Source: Limisoma sp963601185 (GTDB lineage: Bacteria > Bacteroidota > Bacteroidia > Bacteroidales > Muribaculaceae). Taken from it: 64,000 bases of DNA. The stretch is from contig CAVCEE010000008.1 in assembly GCA_963601185.1 (NCBI GenBank), positions 47,578 to 111,577 on the forward strand, written 5' to 3'. The position numbers and the translations under genes were made by a program. Positions 8,370-17,209 of the stretch are shown here, piece by piece. Below the pieces are notes generated by a model. That model was not told the DNA's origin. It ran no database searches and saw only the letters and a program-made list of their open reading frames with translations. Position 1 is the first letter of the stretch, and each line of letters starts with the position of its first letter.

Positions 8370-10512
8370 CAAAGTGGATTTCAGCCGCTTGCGCTACGAA
8401 ATCAAAAAGCATTGGCTCTATTTCGCCGTGTCGTTTGTCGCGATGATGGCAATAGCAACTGTCTATATGCTCAAAAACAATCCTGAATACAAGTTCCACG
8501 CCGACATTATGGTGGAACAGGAGAAAAACAACGGTATGAGCGGCAGTATGGTTTCGATGATGAAGCAGTTTTCCATCGGAGGCTTCGGCGGCGGCTCTGT
8601 CGACGACGAACTCGTGGTACTCCAGTCTCACAGTCTGCTCTGCGAGGCCATCAACAAACTCGGCTTGCAGTACACCTACCGTGATGCCGGCAACATACGC
8701 AAGCCTTCACTCTACCGCAAGTCGCCGGTTGAACTGACCACAGCCATCAACCTCGACACTCTGCAGAACGGTGCCACATTCAATATCAAATTGCGCGCCG
8801 ACAACAAGATTGACGTAAAGGTAAAAGGCAAATTCTTCTCTACGCTTCTCGACAAGAAGGGACTTTCGTTGCCAGCCACAGTAAAATTGCCCGACGGAGC
8901 ATTCACCATCTCGCGCACTGCTTTCTACAAAGCCGGCAAAGAGCGCGACATCGAGGTGGAACTCAACGGCACGCAAAAGGCGTGCGAAGACTTCGCAAAG
9001 ATATACGATGCCGACGTGTCTTCACTGAAGACCAACGACATAGCACTTGTCTACCAGGACGAAGACAAGCAACGCGGCAAAGACCTGCTCAACATGCTCA
9101 TCGAACTCTTCAACGACCGCCGTCTGGGCGAAGAGCAGAGCAAAGCCAACCGCGAGATAGCCTTTATCGATGCCCGTCTCGCCTCCATTGCAAGCGAACT
9201 GTCGGTATCGGAGAAACAACTTGAGGATTTCAAGACTGCCAACGACGTTACCGATATCGCCACAGAGGCAAAGGTGCTGCTTGAGCAGACATCCAAGAAC
9301 AAGTCATCAATCGTCGGGCTTCAGACTCAGTTGTCGATTTTCGATATGATCTGCGAATTCCTCGACGACCCAAAGAACCGCTATTCAATGATTCCCGTGA
9401 CCAGCGGTCAGGACTATGAGAGTGCAGCAAAGTCTATCGAGTCCTACAACCAACTCATCCTCGAACGCACCAAACTCGACATGTCAGCAAAACCAGACAA
9501 CAAGGCTCTGCAGGCACTCAACAAGCAGATTGACGGTATGCGCTCCGGCGTGATCGAGACTATGCGCAAGGCTCGCGAGAGTGCCGAGATTGCCTACAAC
9601 GATTTCGTGCGCGAGGACGGCAAATATGCTGTCCGTCTGCGCCAGTTGCCGTCACACGAACGCCAGTATGTCGACCTCTACCGCGATGCCGAAATCAAGA
9701 ACAATCTCTATGTGTTCCTCCTCGAGCAGAGGGAGTCGAACGTACTGAAGTTCGGCAACAAGGAGATTGCAAGAATCATCGACCACGCATATTTCGATGT
9801 GAAGAAGGTATGGCCTAAAGGCACTATCGTCTTCGGCACTGCTCTTGTGCTGTCGATATTGATACCGTTGCTCATTTTCGCGTTCCGCGCAATCCGCACA
9901 AAGCGTCTGCGCATCGTCGAAGACCTTGAGAAAGTCACCGGCATCGAGGTGCTTGGCAGCGTCAGTGCCGAGAATGAGGACACCGACTACCGCCGCATCC
10001 GCGACCAACTGCTCGCGGCTTCCGAAGTCAAAGTGGTGTGCCTCACCTGCCAGTCGGGTGCAGACTCGACAGCAGCCATTGCCGCCAACCTTGCCAAGTC
10101 GCTCAACAAGGCATTGAAGCGCGTAGCAGTAATCGACCTCGGCGGTAGCCGTGAGGTGGCTCACTCTCTCGGCATCAACGGTGACCTCTCGCTCGCCGAC
10201 TGCGTGTTTGGCAACGCCACCCCAGGCAGCACCGACAGTATCGACGTGGTGTCGGCAAGCAGCGACAACGACATCGACCTGCTCGCCACCGACAAGGTGA
10301 AAACGATGATCGACGGCTTCAAGCAGAGCCACGACGTTGTGCTCATCGCCGGTGACTCGTTTGGCGACTATAGCGCACTGGCAACAGCATCTGCTCTCTC
10401 CGACCGCATCATCGGCATCGTCACGACAGGCGACCTGCGCGAGAATTTCGAGAAATTTGACCACGAGTTGCAGAAACTCGACACCGTTTGCGGCTACATC
10501 TTCATAAAATAA
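8353..10512 (+). CDS. Wzc-like polysaccharide co-polymerase with degenerate BY-kinase domain
   Basis: 719 residues. A first transmembrane helix lies at about 17-35, a long periplasmic Wzz-type region with coiled coil follows, and a second helix is at about 490-512. The cytoplasmic C-terminal domain (about 520-719) has the BY-kinase fold, but the Walker A motif reads QSGADSTAAIAANLA (from residue 567) and lacks the GK(S/T) lysine; the Walker A' region reads AVIDLGGSR rather than the usual IDxDxR; and no tyrosine cluster is found at the C-terminus, which ends GYIFIK. The protein should still set chain length and couple polymerisation to the OPX channel, but ATP-driven tyrosine kinase activity is doubtful. 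It overlaps the Wzy gene and is followed after 2 bp by a glycosyltransferase. Confidence 0.88.
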   Translation: MATNSDKVDFSRLRYEIKKHWLYFAVSFVAMMAIATVYMLKNNPEYKFHADIMVEQEKNNGMSGSMVSMMKQFSIGGFGGGSVDDELVVLQSHSLLCEAINKLGLQYTYRDAGNIRKPSLYRKSPVELTTAINLDTLQNGATFNIKLRADNKIDVKVKGKFFSTLLDKKGLSLPATVKLPDGAFTISRTAFYKAGKERDIEVELNGTQKACEDFAKIYDADVSSLKTNDIALVYQDEDKQRGKDLLNMLIELFNDRRLGEEQSKANREIAFIDARLASIASELSVSEKQLEDFKTANDVTDIATEAKVLLEQTSKNKSSIVGLQTQLSIFDMICEFLDDPKNRYSMIPVTSGQDYESAAKSIESYNQLILERTKLDMSAKPDNKALQALNKQIDGMRSGVIETMRKARESAEIAYNDFVREDGKYAVRLRQLPSHERQYVDLYRDAEIKNNLYVFLLEQRESNVLKFGNKEIARIIDHAYFDVKKVWPKGTIVFGTALVLSILIPLLIFAFRAIRTKRLRIVEDLEKVTGIEVLGSVSAENEDTDYRRIRDQLLAASEVKVVCLTCQSGADSTAAIAANLAKSLNKALKRVAVIDLGGSREVAHSLGINGDLSLADCVFGNATPGSTDSIDVVSASSDNDIDLLATDKVKTMIDGFKQSHDVVLIAGDSFGDYSALATASALSDRIIGIVTTGDLRENFEKFDHELQKLDTVCGYIFIK

Positions 10513-10514
10513 CT

Positions 10515-11702
10515 ATGAAAGTACTGATTGTAAACAAGTTCTACTATCCGCGCGGCGGCGATTGCGTGTGCGCTATGATGCTTGAGCGGCTACTCCGCGA
10601 GCAAGGTCACCAGACTGCCGTTTTCGCAATGCAATATCCCGAAAACATTGCCACCGAGTGGAACAGATATTTTGCGCCGGAAGTGGCATTTGCCGGCGGC
10701 ATCACAGGTAAAATCAAAGCCGCCAGCCGCATCTTCGGCGGAGCAGGCGTGAAGGAAGCCTTTGCGCAGATTCTCCGCGACTTCAAGCCCGACGTGGTTC
10801 ACTTCAACAACATCCACTCCTATCTCTCGCCAGCCATCGTAGGCATAGCTAAGAAAGCTGGGGCAAAGACCGTGTGGACGCTCCACGACTACAAACTCCT
10901 CTGCCCTTCCTACAGTTGTCTGCTCAACGGCAAGCCTTGCGAGAAATGCATAGAAGGAAGCAAGCGCAACGTGTTTGCCAACCGCTGTATGAAAGGCAGT
11001 CGCGCGGCAAGTTTGCTGGCATACCTTGAGGCTAAGCGCTGGAATGCCGGACGGTTGCAGCAAGTCACCGACCAATTCATCTGCCCGAGCGAATTTATGG
11101 CATCGAAGATGAAGCAAGGCGGATTTGACGAAAGAAAACTCAACGTGGTGTGCAACTTTGCCGACCCAGAGAAAATCAAAGACATACGCGTATGCACTGA
11201 GCGCAAGGACTACTATGCCTATGTAGGCAGATTGTCGGCGGAAAAGGGCGTGGAGACGCTACTCAAAGCCGCGGCACAGTTCAGCATACCGCTGAAAATC
11301 GCCGGTGACGGACCGCTTGCCAACGACCTCAAGATCCGTTTCGGCAGATGCGACAACATCGAGTTTCTTGGTCACCAAAACGCACAGCAGGTAAGGCAGG
11401 TGCTGTCGGAGGCACGGTTCTCGGTAATTCCGTCGGAGTGTTACGAAAACAATCCGCTGAGCGTAATCGAGTCGCTCTGTATGGGCACACCTGTTGTGGG
11501 CGCACGCATCGGCGGCATCCCCGACCTCATCCGCCCAGGCGACGGACTTCTCTTCCGCAGTGGCAGCACGAACCTACTAGCCAACGCCATAGCGAACGCA
11601 TGGGAGTCGCATTTCGACTACAGCGACATCTCCAACCGTGCCATTCCGCGCTTCAGCGCAGAACGCTACCTGAAGGAGATTATGGCAGTGTATAACGGCT
11701 AA
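10515..11702 (+). CDS. Glycosyltransferase family 4 (GT-B fold)
   Basis: 395 residues from the ATG at 10515; an upstream GTG/ATG-type extension would overlap the Wzc-like gene and lacks homology character. The N-terminal Rossmann half starts KVLIVNKFYYPRGG and contains DVVHFNNIHSYLSP and WTLHDYKLLCPSYSC. The C-terminal half has YVGRLSAEKGVETLLKA, the nucleotide-sugar site, and the E-x7-E motif region ECYENNPLSVIESLCMG, typical of GT4 retaining transferases. It should add one sugar to the lipid-linked repeat unit at the cytoplasmic membrane face. Four Cys in CEKC and nearby positions are seen in several GT4 subgroups. Donor and acceptor cannot be told. Confidence 0.92.
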   Translation: MKVLIVNKFYYPRGGDCVCAMMLERLLREQGHQTAVFAMQYPENIATEWNRYFAPEVAFAGGITGKIKAASRIFGGAGVKEAFAQILRDFKPDVVHFNNIHSYLSPAIVGIAKKAGAKTVWTLHDYKLLCPSYSCLLNGKPCEKCIEGSKRNVFANRCMKGSRAASLLAYLEAKRWNAGRLQQVTDQFICPSEFMASKMKQGGFDERKLNVVCNFADPEKIKDIRVCTERKDYYAYVGRLSAEKGVETLLKAAAQFSIPLKIAGDGPLANDLKIRFGRCDNIEFLGHQNAQQVRQVLSEARFSVIPSECYENNPLSVIESLCMGTPVVGARIGGIPDLIRPGDGLLFRSGSTNLLANAIANAWESHFDYSDISNRAIPRFSAERYLKEIMAVYNG

Positions 11703-11728
11703 AATTAGATAGTCTGAAGAATAATAAT

Positions 11729-11760
11729 TATATTTGCAGTTCCGTTATACAATATAACGG
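11729..11760 (+). promoter_or_regulatory. Putative internal promoter with an operator-like palindrome
   Basis: TATATTTG at 11729-11736 matches the -7 element but no TTG is found at the right distance. Six bases on, at 11742-11760, lies a perfect 8-bp inverted repeat, CCGTTATA-CAA-TATAACGG. The half-site TATAACGG also occurs at 11692-11699, at the end of the preceding gene. The palindrome would cover the transcription start, as an operator would, or form a short 5' hairpin. Confidence 0.45.
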
Positions 11761-11780
11761 TCAACTCAAGCGCATAAAAT

Positions 11781-12791
11781 ATGGCAAAAAATATAGTACA
11801 AGGCAGTCTTATCACTACATTCCGCTGCAATGCGAAATGTAATATGTGCAACATCTGGAAGCATCAGACTCATCCGGAAGAGGAGATTGATGCCTCCTAC
11901 TATGAGAAACTGCCGAGTGGACTCCGCATAAACATCACCGGTGGCGAATGCACCATCAGAAAGGACATCGACAAAATCTTTGAAATCCTGTACCCGAAGT
12001 CCACACTGCTTGAACTAAGTACAAACGGATACAACACCGACACAATCGTCGCTCTTGCAAACAAATACCCGAACATCCTTATCCGCGTCAGCGTGGAGGG
12101 TTTGCCAGCCCTTAACGACAAGAAGAGAGGTACTCTCAACGGCTTCGACCACGCCTTGCGGACTATGCTCGAACTGAAAAAGACCAAGTGCAAGAACATC
12201 GGATTTTCCGTTGTCATATCGCCTGACAACTACAAGGATCTGCTTCATCTTTACGAACTTTGCGTGGCTCTCGACGTGGAACTCGGCAACTCCGTTGTCC
12301 ACAATTCCTGGTATTTCCACAAGGAGGACAACCAACTTGAAAGTGCCGAAGCACTTGCCGCCCACGAGGAGTTTGTAAAGGCTTTGCTGACATCAAAACG
12401 CCGTGGCTTGAAAAACAGACTCAAAGACTACGGTCGCGCCTACTTCAACCGCAGTATCCATCGCCGTCTGCGCGGCGACGAGCCGGGCTACCGTCCACCG
12501 TGCGGCGCCCTCACCGACTTCTTCTTCATCGACCCGTGGGGAAATGTATCGCCCTGCAACGGATCTGGAGAGGAGTGGATTATCGGCAACATCAAGGAGG
12601 ATAGTTTTGAAAACATTATGAAGTCCGACAAGGCCAAGGAGGCTTTGGAAAAGGTGAAGAACTGCAAACGCAACTGCGCTTTCATCGTCACGGAGCGTCA
12701 CGATATGGTGCGCCGTCCGTGGATTCCGATAAAATGGATACTCAAAAACAAATTGCGTATCCGCCAAGGCAAAGACATCTGTTGGGACTAA
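11781..12791 (+). CDS. Radical SAM protein with SPASM/Twitch-type C-terminus in an exopolysaccharide locus
   Basis: 336 residues. The radical SAM cluster motif is CNAKCNMC with Cys16, Cys20 and Cys23, followed by the SAM-binding NITGGEC. The C-terminal third has PPCGALTDFFFIDPWGNVSPC and a late CKRNC pair, which look like ligands of an auxiliary Fe-S cluster in a SPASM or Twitch domain. It therefore should reductively cleave SAM and act on an unknown substrate. It sits between two GT4 genes, 78 bp after the first (with a possible promoter) and 12 bp before the second. Related proteins modify peptides, sugars or polar head groups; a role in modifying a glycan sugar or carrier is inference only. 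Confidence 0.9.
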   Translation: MAKNIVQGSLITTFRCNAKCNMCNIWKHQTHPEEEIDASYYEKLPSGLRINITGGECTIRKDIDKIFEILYPKSTLLELSTNGYNTDTIVALANKYPNILIRVSVEGLPALNDKKRGTLNGFDHALRTMLELKKTKCKNIGFSVVISPDNYKDLLHLYELCVALDVELGNSVVHNSWYFHKEDNQLESAEALAAHEEFVKALLTSKRRGLKNRLKDYGRAYFNRSIHRRLRGDEPGYRPPCGALTDFFFIDPWGNVSPCNGSGEEWIIGNIKEDSFENIMKSDKAKEALEKVKNCKRNCAFIVTERHDMVRRPWIPIKWILKNKLRIRQGKDICWD

Positions 12792-12803
12792 ATCCGTGCC
12801 GGA

Positions 12804-13895
12804 ATGAGGATTGACGTATTAGGCACGAGAGGGTTTCCGGGCATCCAAGGCGGTGTTGAACGCCATTGCGAGCGGCTCTATCCTCAAATGAGAGATTTGA
12901 GCATAAGAGTGTTCCGCCGGAAGCCGTATGTGCAGAAATCTGACGTTTCCTATCCCAACATCTCGTTCACCGACCTCCCTTCCACACGCATCAGCGGATT
13001 TGAGGCAGTGCTGCATTCTCTGCTTGCCACACTCGTGGCAATGTTCTCTAAAGCGGATATCGTGCACATCCACAACATCGGACCTGCTATGTTCGCCCCC
13101 CTGCTGCGGCTTGCTGGCAAGAAGGTTGTGCTCACATACCACAGCGCGAATTACGAGCACGACAAATGGAATGCCTTCGCAAAGGCGATTCTAAGACTGT
13201 CGGAACGGATAGCGTTGACTTTCGCCAACCGGATTGTCTTTGTCAACAAGTTTCAGATGCAGAGATATTCCGAATCGGTCAAAAGCAAATCGACATACAT
13301 TCCCAACGGCATCGTGCCGACAAATCCGTCGCCAAACACGGATTTTCTTGACAAACTGGGAGTCGCTCCCAAGAAATACATCCTATCGGTGGGCAGAATA
13401 ACGCCCGAGAAGGGGTTTGACCTGCTGGTTTCAGCCTACAACCGGCTGGACACTGACGTGAAATTGGTAATCGCCGGTGCGCCCGACCAAAACTCAAAAC
13501 ATCTGGACGAACTTAAATCCATAGCCGGAGGCAACAGCAATGTGGTTTTCGCAGGATTTACCGACGGCGATAACTTGGCTCAACTCTACACCAACGCCTT
13601 GGCGTATGTGTTGGCATCACGCATCGAGGGCTTTCCGCTCGTTCTACTTGAAGCCATCAACTTCGATTTGCCGCTGCTCGTGTCGGACATCGAAGCCACT
13701 CATCTACTCAAATTGTCGTCCAAGTCCTACTTCACGGCAAGCGACGACAACGCCATATTCAACAAACTCTCTGAATTTTTATCAGAGCCGGACAAGACTT
13801 CCTACAAATGCACCTGCGAGAAAGCGGCTGACTACAGTTGGGACAGCATTGCCCGACAGACAGTGGAGGTCTACAAAAAAGCATTGGGAAAATGA
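12804..13895 (+). CDS. Glycosyltransferase family 4
   Basis: 363 residues. The start MRIDVLGTRGFPGIQGGVERHC carries the glycine-rich acceptor/donor loop of GT4 enzymes (GTRG...GGVE). The second half shows YILSVGRITPEKGFDLLVSAY and the E-x7-E region SRIEGFPLVLLEAINF. It should transfer a sugar to the growing repeat unit on the cytoplasmic side. The spacing is tight: 12 bp after the radical SAM gene, and the stop overlaps the start of the flippase gene as ATGA. Substrate is not predictable. Confidence 0.92.
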   Translation: MRIDVLGTRGFPGIQGGVERHCERLYPQMRDLSIRVFRRKPYVQKSDVSYPNISFTDLPSTRISGFEAVLHSLLATLVAMFSKADIVHIHNIGPAMFAPLLRLAGKKVVLTYHSANYEHDKWNAFAKAILRLSERIALTFANRIVFVNKFQMQRYSESVKSKSTYIPNGIVPTNPSPNTDFLDKLGVAPKKYILSVGRITPEKGFDLLVSAYNRLDTDVKLVIAGAPDQNSKHLDELKSIAGGNSNVVFAGFTDGDNLAQLYTNALAYVLASRIEGFPLVLLEAINFDLPLLVSDIEATHLLKLSSKSYFTASDDNAIFNKLSEFLSEPDKTSYKCTCEKAADYSWDSIARQTVEVYKKALGK

Positions 13896-15280
13896 CAGAA
13901 ACGTCAGGCAGAGGAATGCAATTTCTTAAATCCGTAGGCGTGTATGCCATCGGAAACATCGGGTCGAAACTAATCACGTTCCTGATGATTCCGTTCTACA
14001 CATTTTTTGTCGACACAGCCGAATTCGGATACTACGACCTTTGCCTCACTGCAGTGCTTCTGATCACCAGTTTTGCCTCTCTGCAACTCCGCGACGGGGC
14101 GTTCCGCTTCCTCATCGACAGCCACACCGACGATGCCCGCTCCATAGTGGTGAGTGCCACCATACGTCTGCTCAGCCGGTCGCTGCTCGTCTTCTTGTTG
14201 CTGTCGGCGGTCATTGCGTTCGTCCACCCCATCCGTTGCCTGTGGCTGTCGTTCGGGCTGCTTGTGTCAATGGGCTTGATTGAGGTGTTCGGGCAGATGG
14301 CAAGAGGTCTCGGGAAAACCAATGTGTTCGTCACGAGCAACATAATCTCGGCGTTCGCCACAAGTGCACTCAGCGTAGTGTTTGTGGCGTGGTGCGGATG
14401 GGGCATAACAGGCATATTCCTCGCCAACATCTTCGCCCGTCTGCTCGCCGTCGGCTTCATCGAATGGCGTGTGGGAACGATGCGCAATTATTTCCGCCCG
14501 GCACTGAAAAATCCGCAAATCACCAAGGAAATTCTGCGCTATGTCATTCCGTTGCTGCCAATGATATTTTTCTGGTGGCTCTCCTCCAGCAGCGACCGCT
14601 TCTTCATCAATCACTATTTCTCGCTTTCCGACAACGGCATCTACGCCGTGGCGGCACGCTTCGGCACCATCCTGCAGATTATAGGCACAGTCATATTCCA
14701 AGCCTGGCAAGAAATGGCATTGCGGCAATACAACAGTCCTGACCGCGACAAGTTTTTCTCAAGGATGATTTCCCTGTTCATTGTCTTTATGTCAGCAACA
14801 TTTGTCTGCTACTCTTTCAGTTTGAAGATAATATACCCCTACATCGTCAACAAAGAATATGTCAGCGGTATCGTCTACGTCTTTCCGATTGCCGCATCAG
14901 CCGTACTGTACTCGCTGTCAAACATTCTTGAAATGGGATATCAGTGCTCAAAGGAAACCGCGCGGGCACTGCCGGGCATCATCGCGGCAGCAGTGGTCAA
15001 CATCTCGCTCAATTTCATCTTGATAAACGCAATAGGCATCTACGGTGTGGTAATCACATCGATTGTAACCTACGCCGTACTGCTCATTTTCCGTCTCCAC
15101 GATTTCAGACACTATTTCAAACTGCACATTCCCTTAAAGACGCTGCTTGCCCCGGCATTCGCCATTGCAAGCACTGCCCTGTTCTACCAAACCGGCTCAA
15201 TAGTTTTTGACATTGCCATCATCCTGATTGCCTGCATTATTCTCGCAGCCATCATCCCGGCGGTTTTGAAGAAAGGCTAA
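13892..15280 (+). CDS. Polysaccharide flippase (Wzx-like, MOP superfamily)
   Basis: 462 residues from the ATG at 13892, which overlaps the preceding stop in the arrangement ATGA; an in-frame start further upstream would run deep into the glycosyltransferase gene. About 12-14 hydrophobic helices span the protein. The N-terminus (FLKSVGVYAIGNIGSKLITFLMIPFYT) is the hallmark of the polysaccharide biosynthesis/Wzx family, and SSSSDRFFINHYFS is the conserved mid-protein motif. It would flip the undecaprenyl-linked repeat unit to the periplasm for the Wzy candidate. Last gene of the exopolysaccharide cluster; no clear terminator follows. Confidence 0.93.
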   Translation: MTETSGRGMQFLKSVGVYAIGNIGSKLITFLMIPFYTFFVDTAEFGYYDLCLTAVLLITSFASLQLRDGAFRFLIDSHTDDARSIVVSATIRLLSRSLLVFLLLSAVIAFVHPIRCLWLSFGLLVSMGLIEVFGQMARGLGKTNVFVTSNIISAFATSALSVVFVAWCGWGITGIFLANIFARLLAVGFIEWRVGTMRNYFRPALKNPQITKEILRYVIPLLPMIFFWWLSSSSDRFFINHYFSLSDNGIYAVAARFGTILQIIGTVIFQAWQEMALRQYNSPDRDKFFSRMISLFIVFMSATFVCYSFSLKIIYPYIVNKEYVSGIVYVFPIAASAVLYSLSNILEMGYQCSKETARALPGIIAAAVVNISLNFILINAIGIYGVVITSIVTYAVLLIFRLHDFRHYFKLHIPLKTLLAPAFAIASTALFYQTGSIVFDIAIILIACIILAAIIPAVLKKG

Positions 15281-15319
15281 CCCCGGTCAGCATCCGTCAC
15301 ACGATTGTAATAACATTTT

Positions 15320-15351
15320 TTTGCACAAATTGAAAATAATGTATACTTTTG
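15320..15351 (+). promoter_or_regulatory. Promoter for the ECF sigma gene
   Basis: TTTG at 15320-15323, 20 bp, TACTTTTG at 15344-15351: consensus housekeeping Bacteroidota promoter, about 45 nt before the chosen start. Confidence 0.72.
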
Positions 15352-15399
15352 GTGTGGGTATTTTTACATACTGCCACCCATCTACAAACTATTCAGACG

Positions 15400-15996
15400 A
15401 TGCTCGACGACACAAATCTCATATCCAGGTTGCAAAGCGGCGACGAACAAGCCTACCGCTTCCTCTTCGACCACGAATATGAGCCAATGTGCCGGTTTGC
15501 CAACCAGATGCTCCACGACCGTATGGAGGCGGAAAGCGTGGTTGGCGACATAATCTTCAACATCTGGGCAAACAGGGCGGACCTGCAAATCACCACGTCG
15601 CTCCACTCCTATCTCTTTGCCGCCGTGCGCAACCGTTGTCTCAACGCGCTGAAGAGCCGTCTGCGCATACTCTCGCTCCAGAACGGCGAGATGAATCTTG
15701 AGCAAGAACTCGAACTCGTCGACATCATCTTCAGCGACGACCGCCAGCCGCTCGGCATCCTCATCGAGAAGGAACTTGAAGAGCAAATCGAGAAAGCCAT
15801 CAGCCAACTGCCCGAGGAATGCCGCACGGTGTTCTGCAAAAGCCGTATGGAGGGAATGAGTTACAGCGAAATCTCCGACAATCTCGGCATTTCGGTCAGC
15901 ACCGTGAAGTACCACATCCACAACGCCATCGCCCGACTCCACGCCAATCTCGACGGCTACCTCCGCTGGATAATCATTGCAATGCTAATCCAATGA
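15400..15996 (+). CDS. ECF-type RNA polymerase sigma factor (Bacteroidetes RpoE-like)
   Basis: 198 residues from the ATG at 15400; this start lies downstream of the predicted transcription start, unlike the earlier GTG. Sigma region 2 is at about 10-75 (FLFDHEYEPMCRFANQML, IFNIWANR) and region 4 at about 130-185 (LPEECRTVFCKSRMEGMSYSEISDNLGISVSTVKYHI), a helix-turn-helix. It is the first gene of a cell-surface signalling unit: the FecR-type anti-sigma gene follows after 110 bp and then SusC with an STN domain and SusD. The expected logic is substrate binding at SusCD, signal to FecR through the STN domain, release of sigma, and activation of the unit. Its own promoter looks housekeeping, not ECF-type. 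Confidence 0.95.
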   Translation: MLDDTNLISRLQSGDEQAYRFLFDHEYEPMCRFANQMLHDRMEAESVVGDIIFNIWANRADLQITTSLHSYLFAAVRNRCLNALKSRLRILSLQNGEMNLEQELELVDIIFSDDRQPLGILIEKELEEQIEKAISQLPEECRTVFCKSRMEGMSYSEISDNLGISVSTVKYHIHNAIARLHANLDGYLRWIIIAMLIQ

Positions 15997-16106
15997 TTTG
16001 CAGTTACTTTGCAAAAATCTCGCAAAAACGGGCAAAAAATTCGCATTTTACACTGCCCTTTTTCTTTTCCCGATTGTCATAATTGTACAACACGCATAAA
16101 CGAAAT

Positions 16107-17138
16107 ATGGATAATACCCCCAAAAGCAAGCGATACGACGACATCGACGCGATGATCGACCGCTACATCAGCAACTCCCACGACACGGAAGCCGTGCGCT
16201 TCCTTCGCGACAAGGCACTGGAGTCGGCGGCGATACGCCGTTACATCCGCGCTTGCTTCGAGGTGAATTTCTCATCATCGGTGGCAGCATCGACCGAGAA
16301 ATTCGACGCCGACAACGCTTACCGCCGCTTCCAGCAGCGCATCGATGCCGACGCAAAGAAGGCGAAGAAGGCTCGCCGCCTCCGTCTGGTGCGCTTCCTG
16401 CGCGCCGCAGCCGCTGTCATCATCCTCGTGGCTCTACCCTACGTGGGCTACCGTTACGCCACTTCGCTGCAGCCTCAACTCGCTGCCGACATCACCGTGA
16501 CCACCCCTGCTGGCTCTCGCTCGCAGGTCACCCTGCCCGACGGCACGAAAGTGTGGCTCAACGCTGGTTCCAACATCACATATTCGCAACGTTTCGGCAT
16601 CAACGACCGCAGCGTGCGGCTCTCCGGCGAAGCCTGCTTCGATGTGACAAAGAACGAAGCATTGCCGTTCACGGTGGCTACAGAGAGTGCTACTGTCAAG
16701 GTGCTCGGCACATACTTCACCGTGGCTGACTACAAGAGCGACGGCGCACTCGTGGTCGACCTTATCCGTGGATGCGTGGACCTGAAGAGCAGCAAGACCG
16801 CACAGCACCAGCAACTCCAGCCCAACGAGCGAGTGGTGATGGACAAAGCCACTGGCAGGATGGTGAAGCGCAAAATCGACGCAACCCACTCCGATGCGTG
16901 GATTCACGGCGAAATCAATTTCGACGAAGTGCCGCTGGAGCAGATTGCCTTGACGCTGGAACGCACCTATGATGCGCACATCCAAATTGCTAAGCCTCTG
17001 CGCAACAAGCAGTTCTACTATTCGTTTAACTCCGACGGGGCTACGCTGGAGCAAGTGCTAACCACACTCTCACGCACCCAGAAACTGAAATACAAGAAGA
17101 TTGAAGGCGATAAGTCAAATTCATATCTTATATACTGA
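16107..17138 (+). CDS. FecR-family anti-sigma factor
   Basis: 343 residues from the ATG at 16107; an earlier TTG is unlikely. The N-terminal cytoplasmic part (1-95) holds the sigma-binding region, one transmembrane helix is at about 97-117 (LRAAAAVIILVALPYVGYRYA), and the periplasmic FecR domain follows: TPAGSRSQVTLPDGTKVWLNAGS, VRLSGEACFDVTK, FTVATESATVKVLGTYF. A C-terminal DUF4974-like domain (INFDEVPLEQIALTLERTYD) ends the protein. It should hold the upstream sigma factor and receive the signal from the STN domain of the SusC encoded next. Spacing and order are the canonical Bacteroidota sigma/anti-sigma/SusC arrangement. Confidence 0.95.
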   Translation: MDNTPKSKRYDDIDAMIDRYISNSHDTEAVRFLRDKALESAAIRRYIRACFEVNFSSSVAASTEKFDADNAYRRFQQRIDADAKKAKKARRLRLVRFLRAAAAVIILVALPYVGYRYATSLQPQLAADITVTTPAGSRSQVTLPDGTKVWLNAGSNITYSQRFGINDRSVRLSGEACFDVTKNEALPFTVATESATVKVLGTYFTVADYKSDGALVVDLIRGCVDLKSSKTAQHQQLQPNERVVMDKATGRMVKRKIDATHSDAWIHGEINFDEVPLEQIALTLERTYDAHIQIAKPLRNKQFYYSFNSDGATLEQVLTTLSRTQKLKYKKIEGDKSNSYLIY

Positions 17139-17209
17139 CACTTCCACGGCGAGAACCAACGCTAGTGGGCTTTACAAACCTAAAAAACAACCTTTTATTC
17201 AAATATTAT

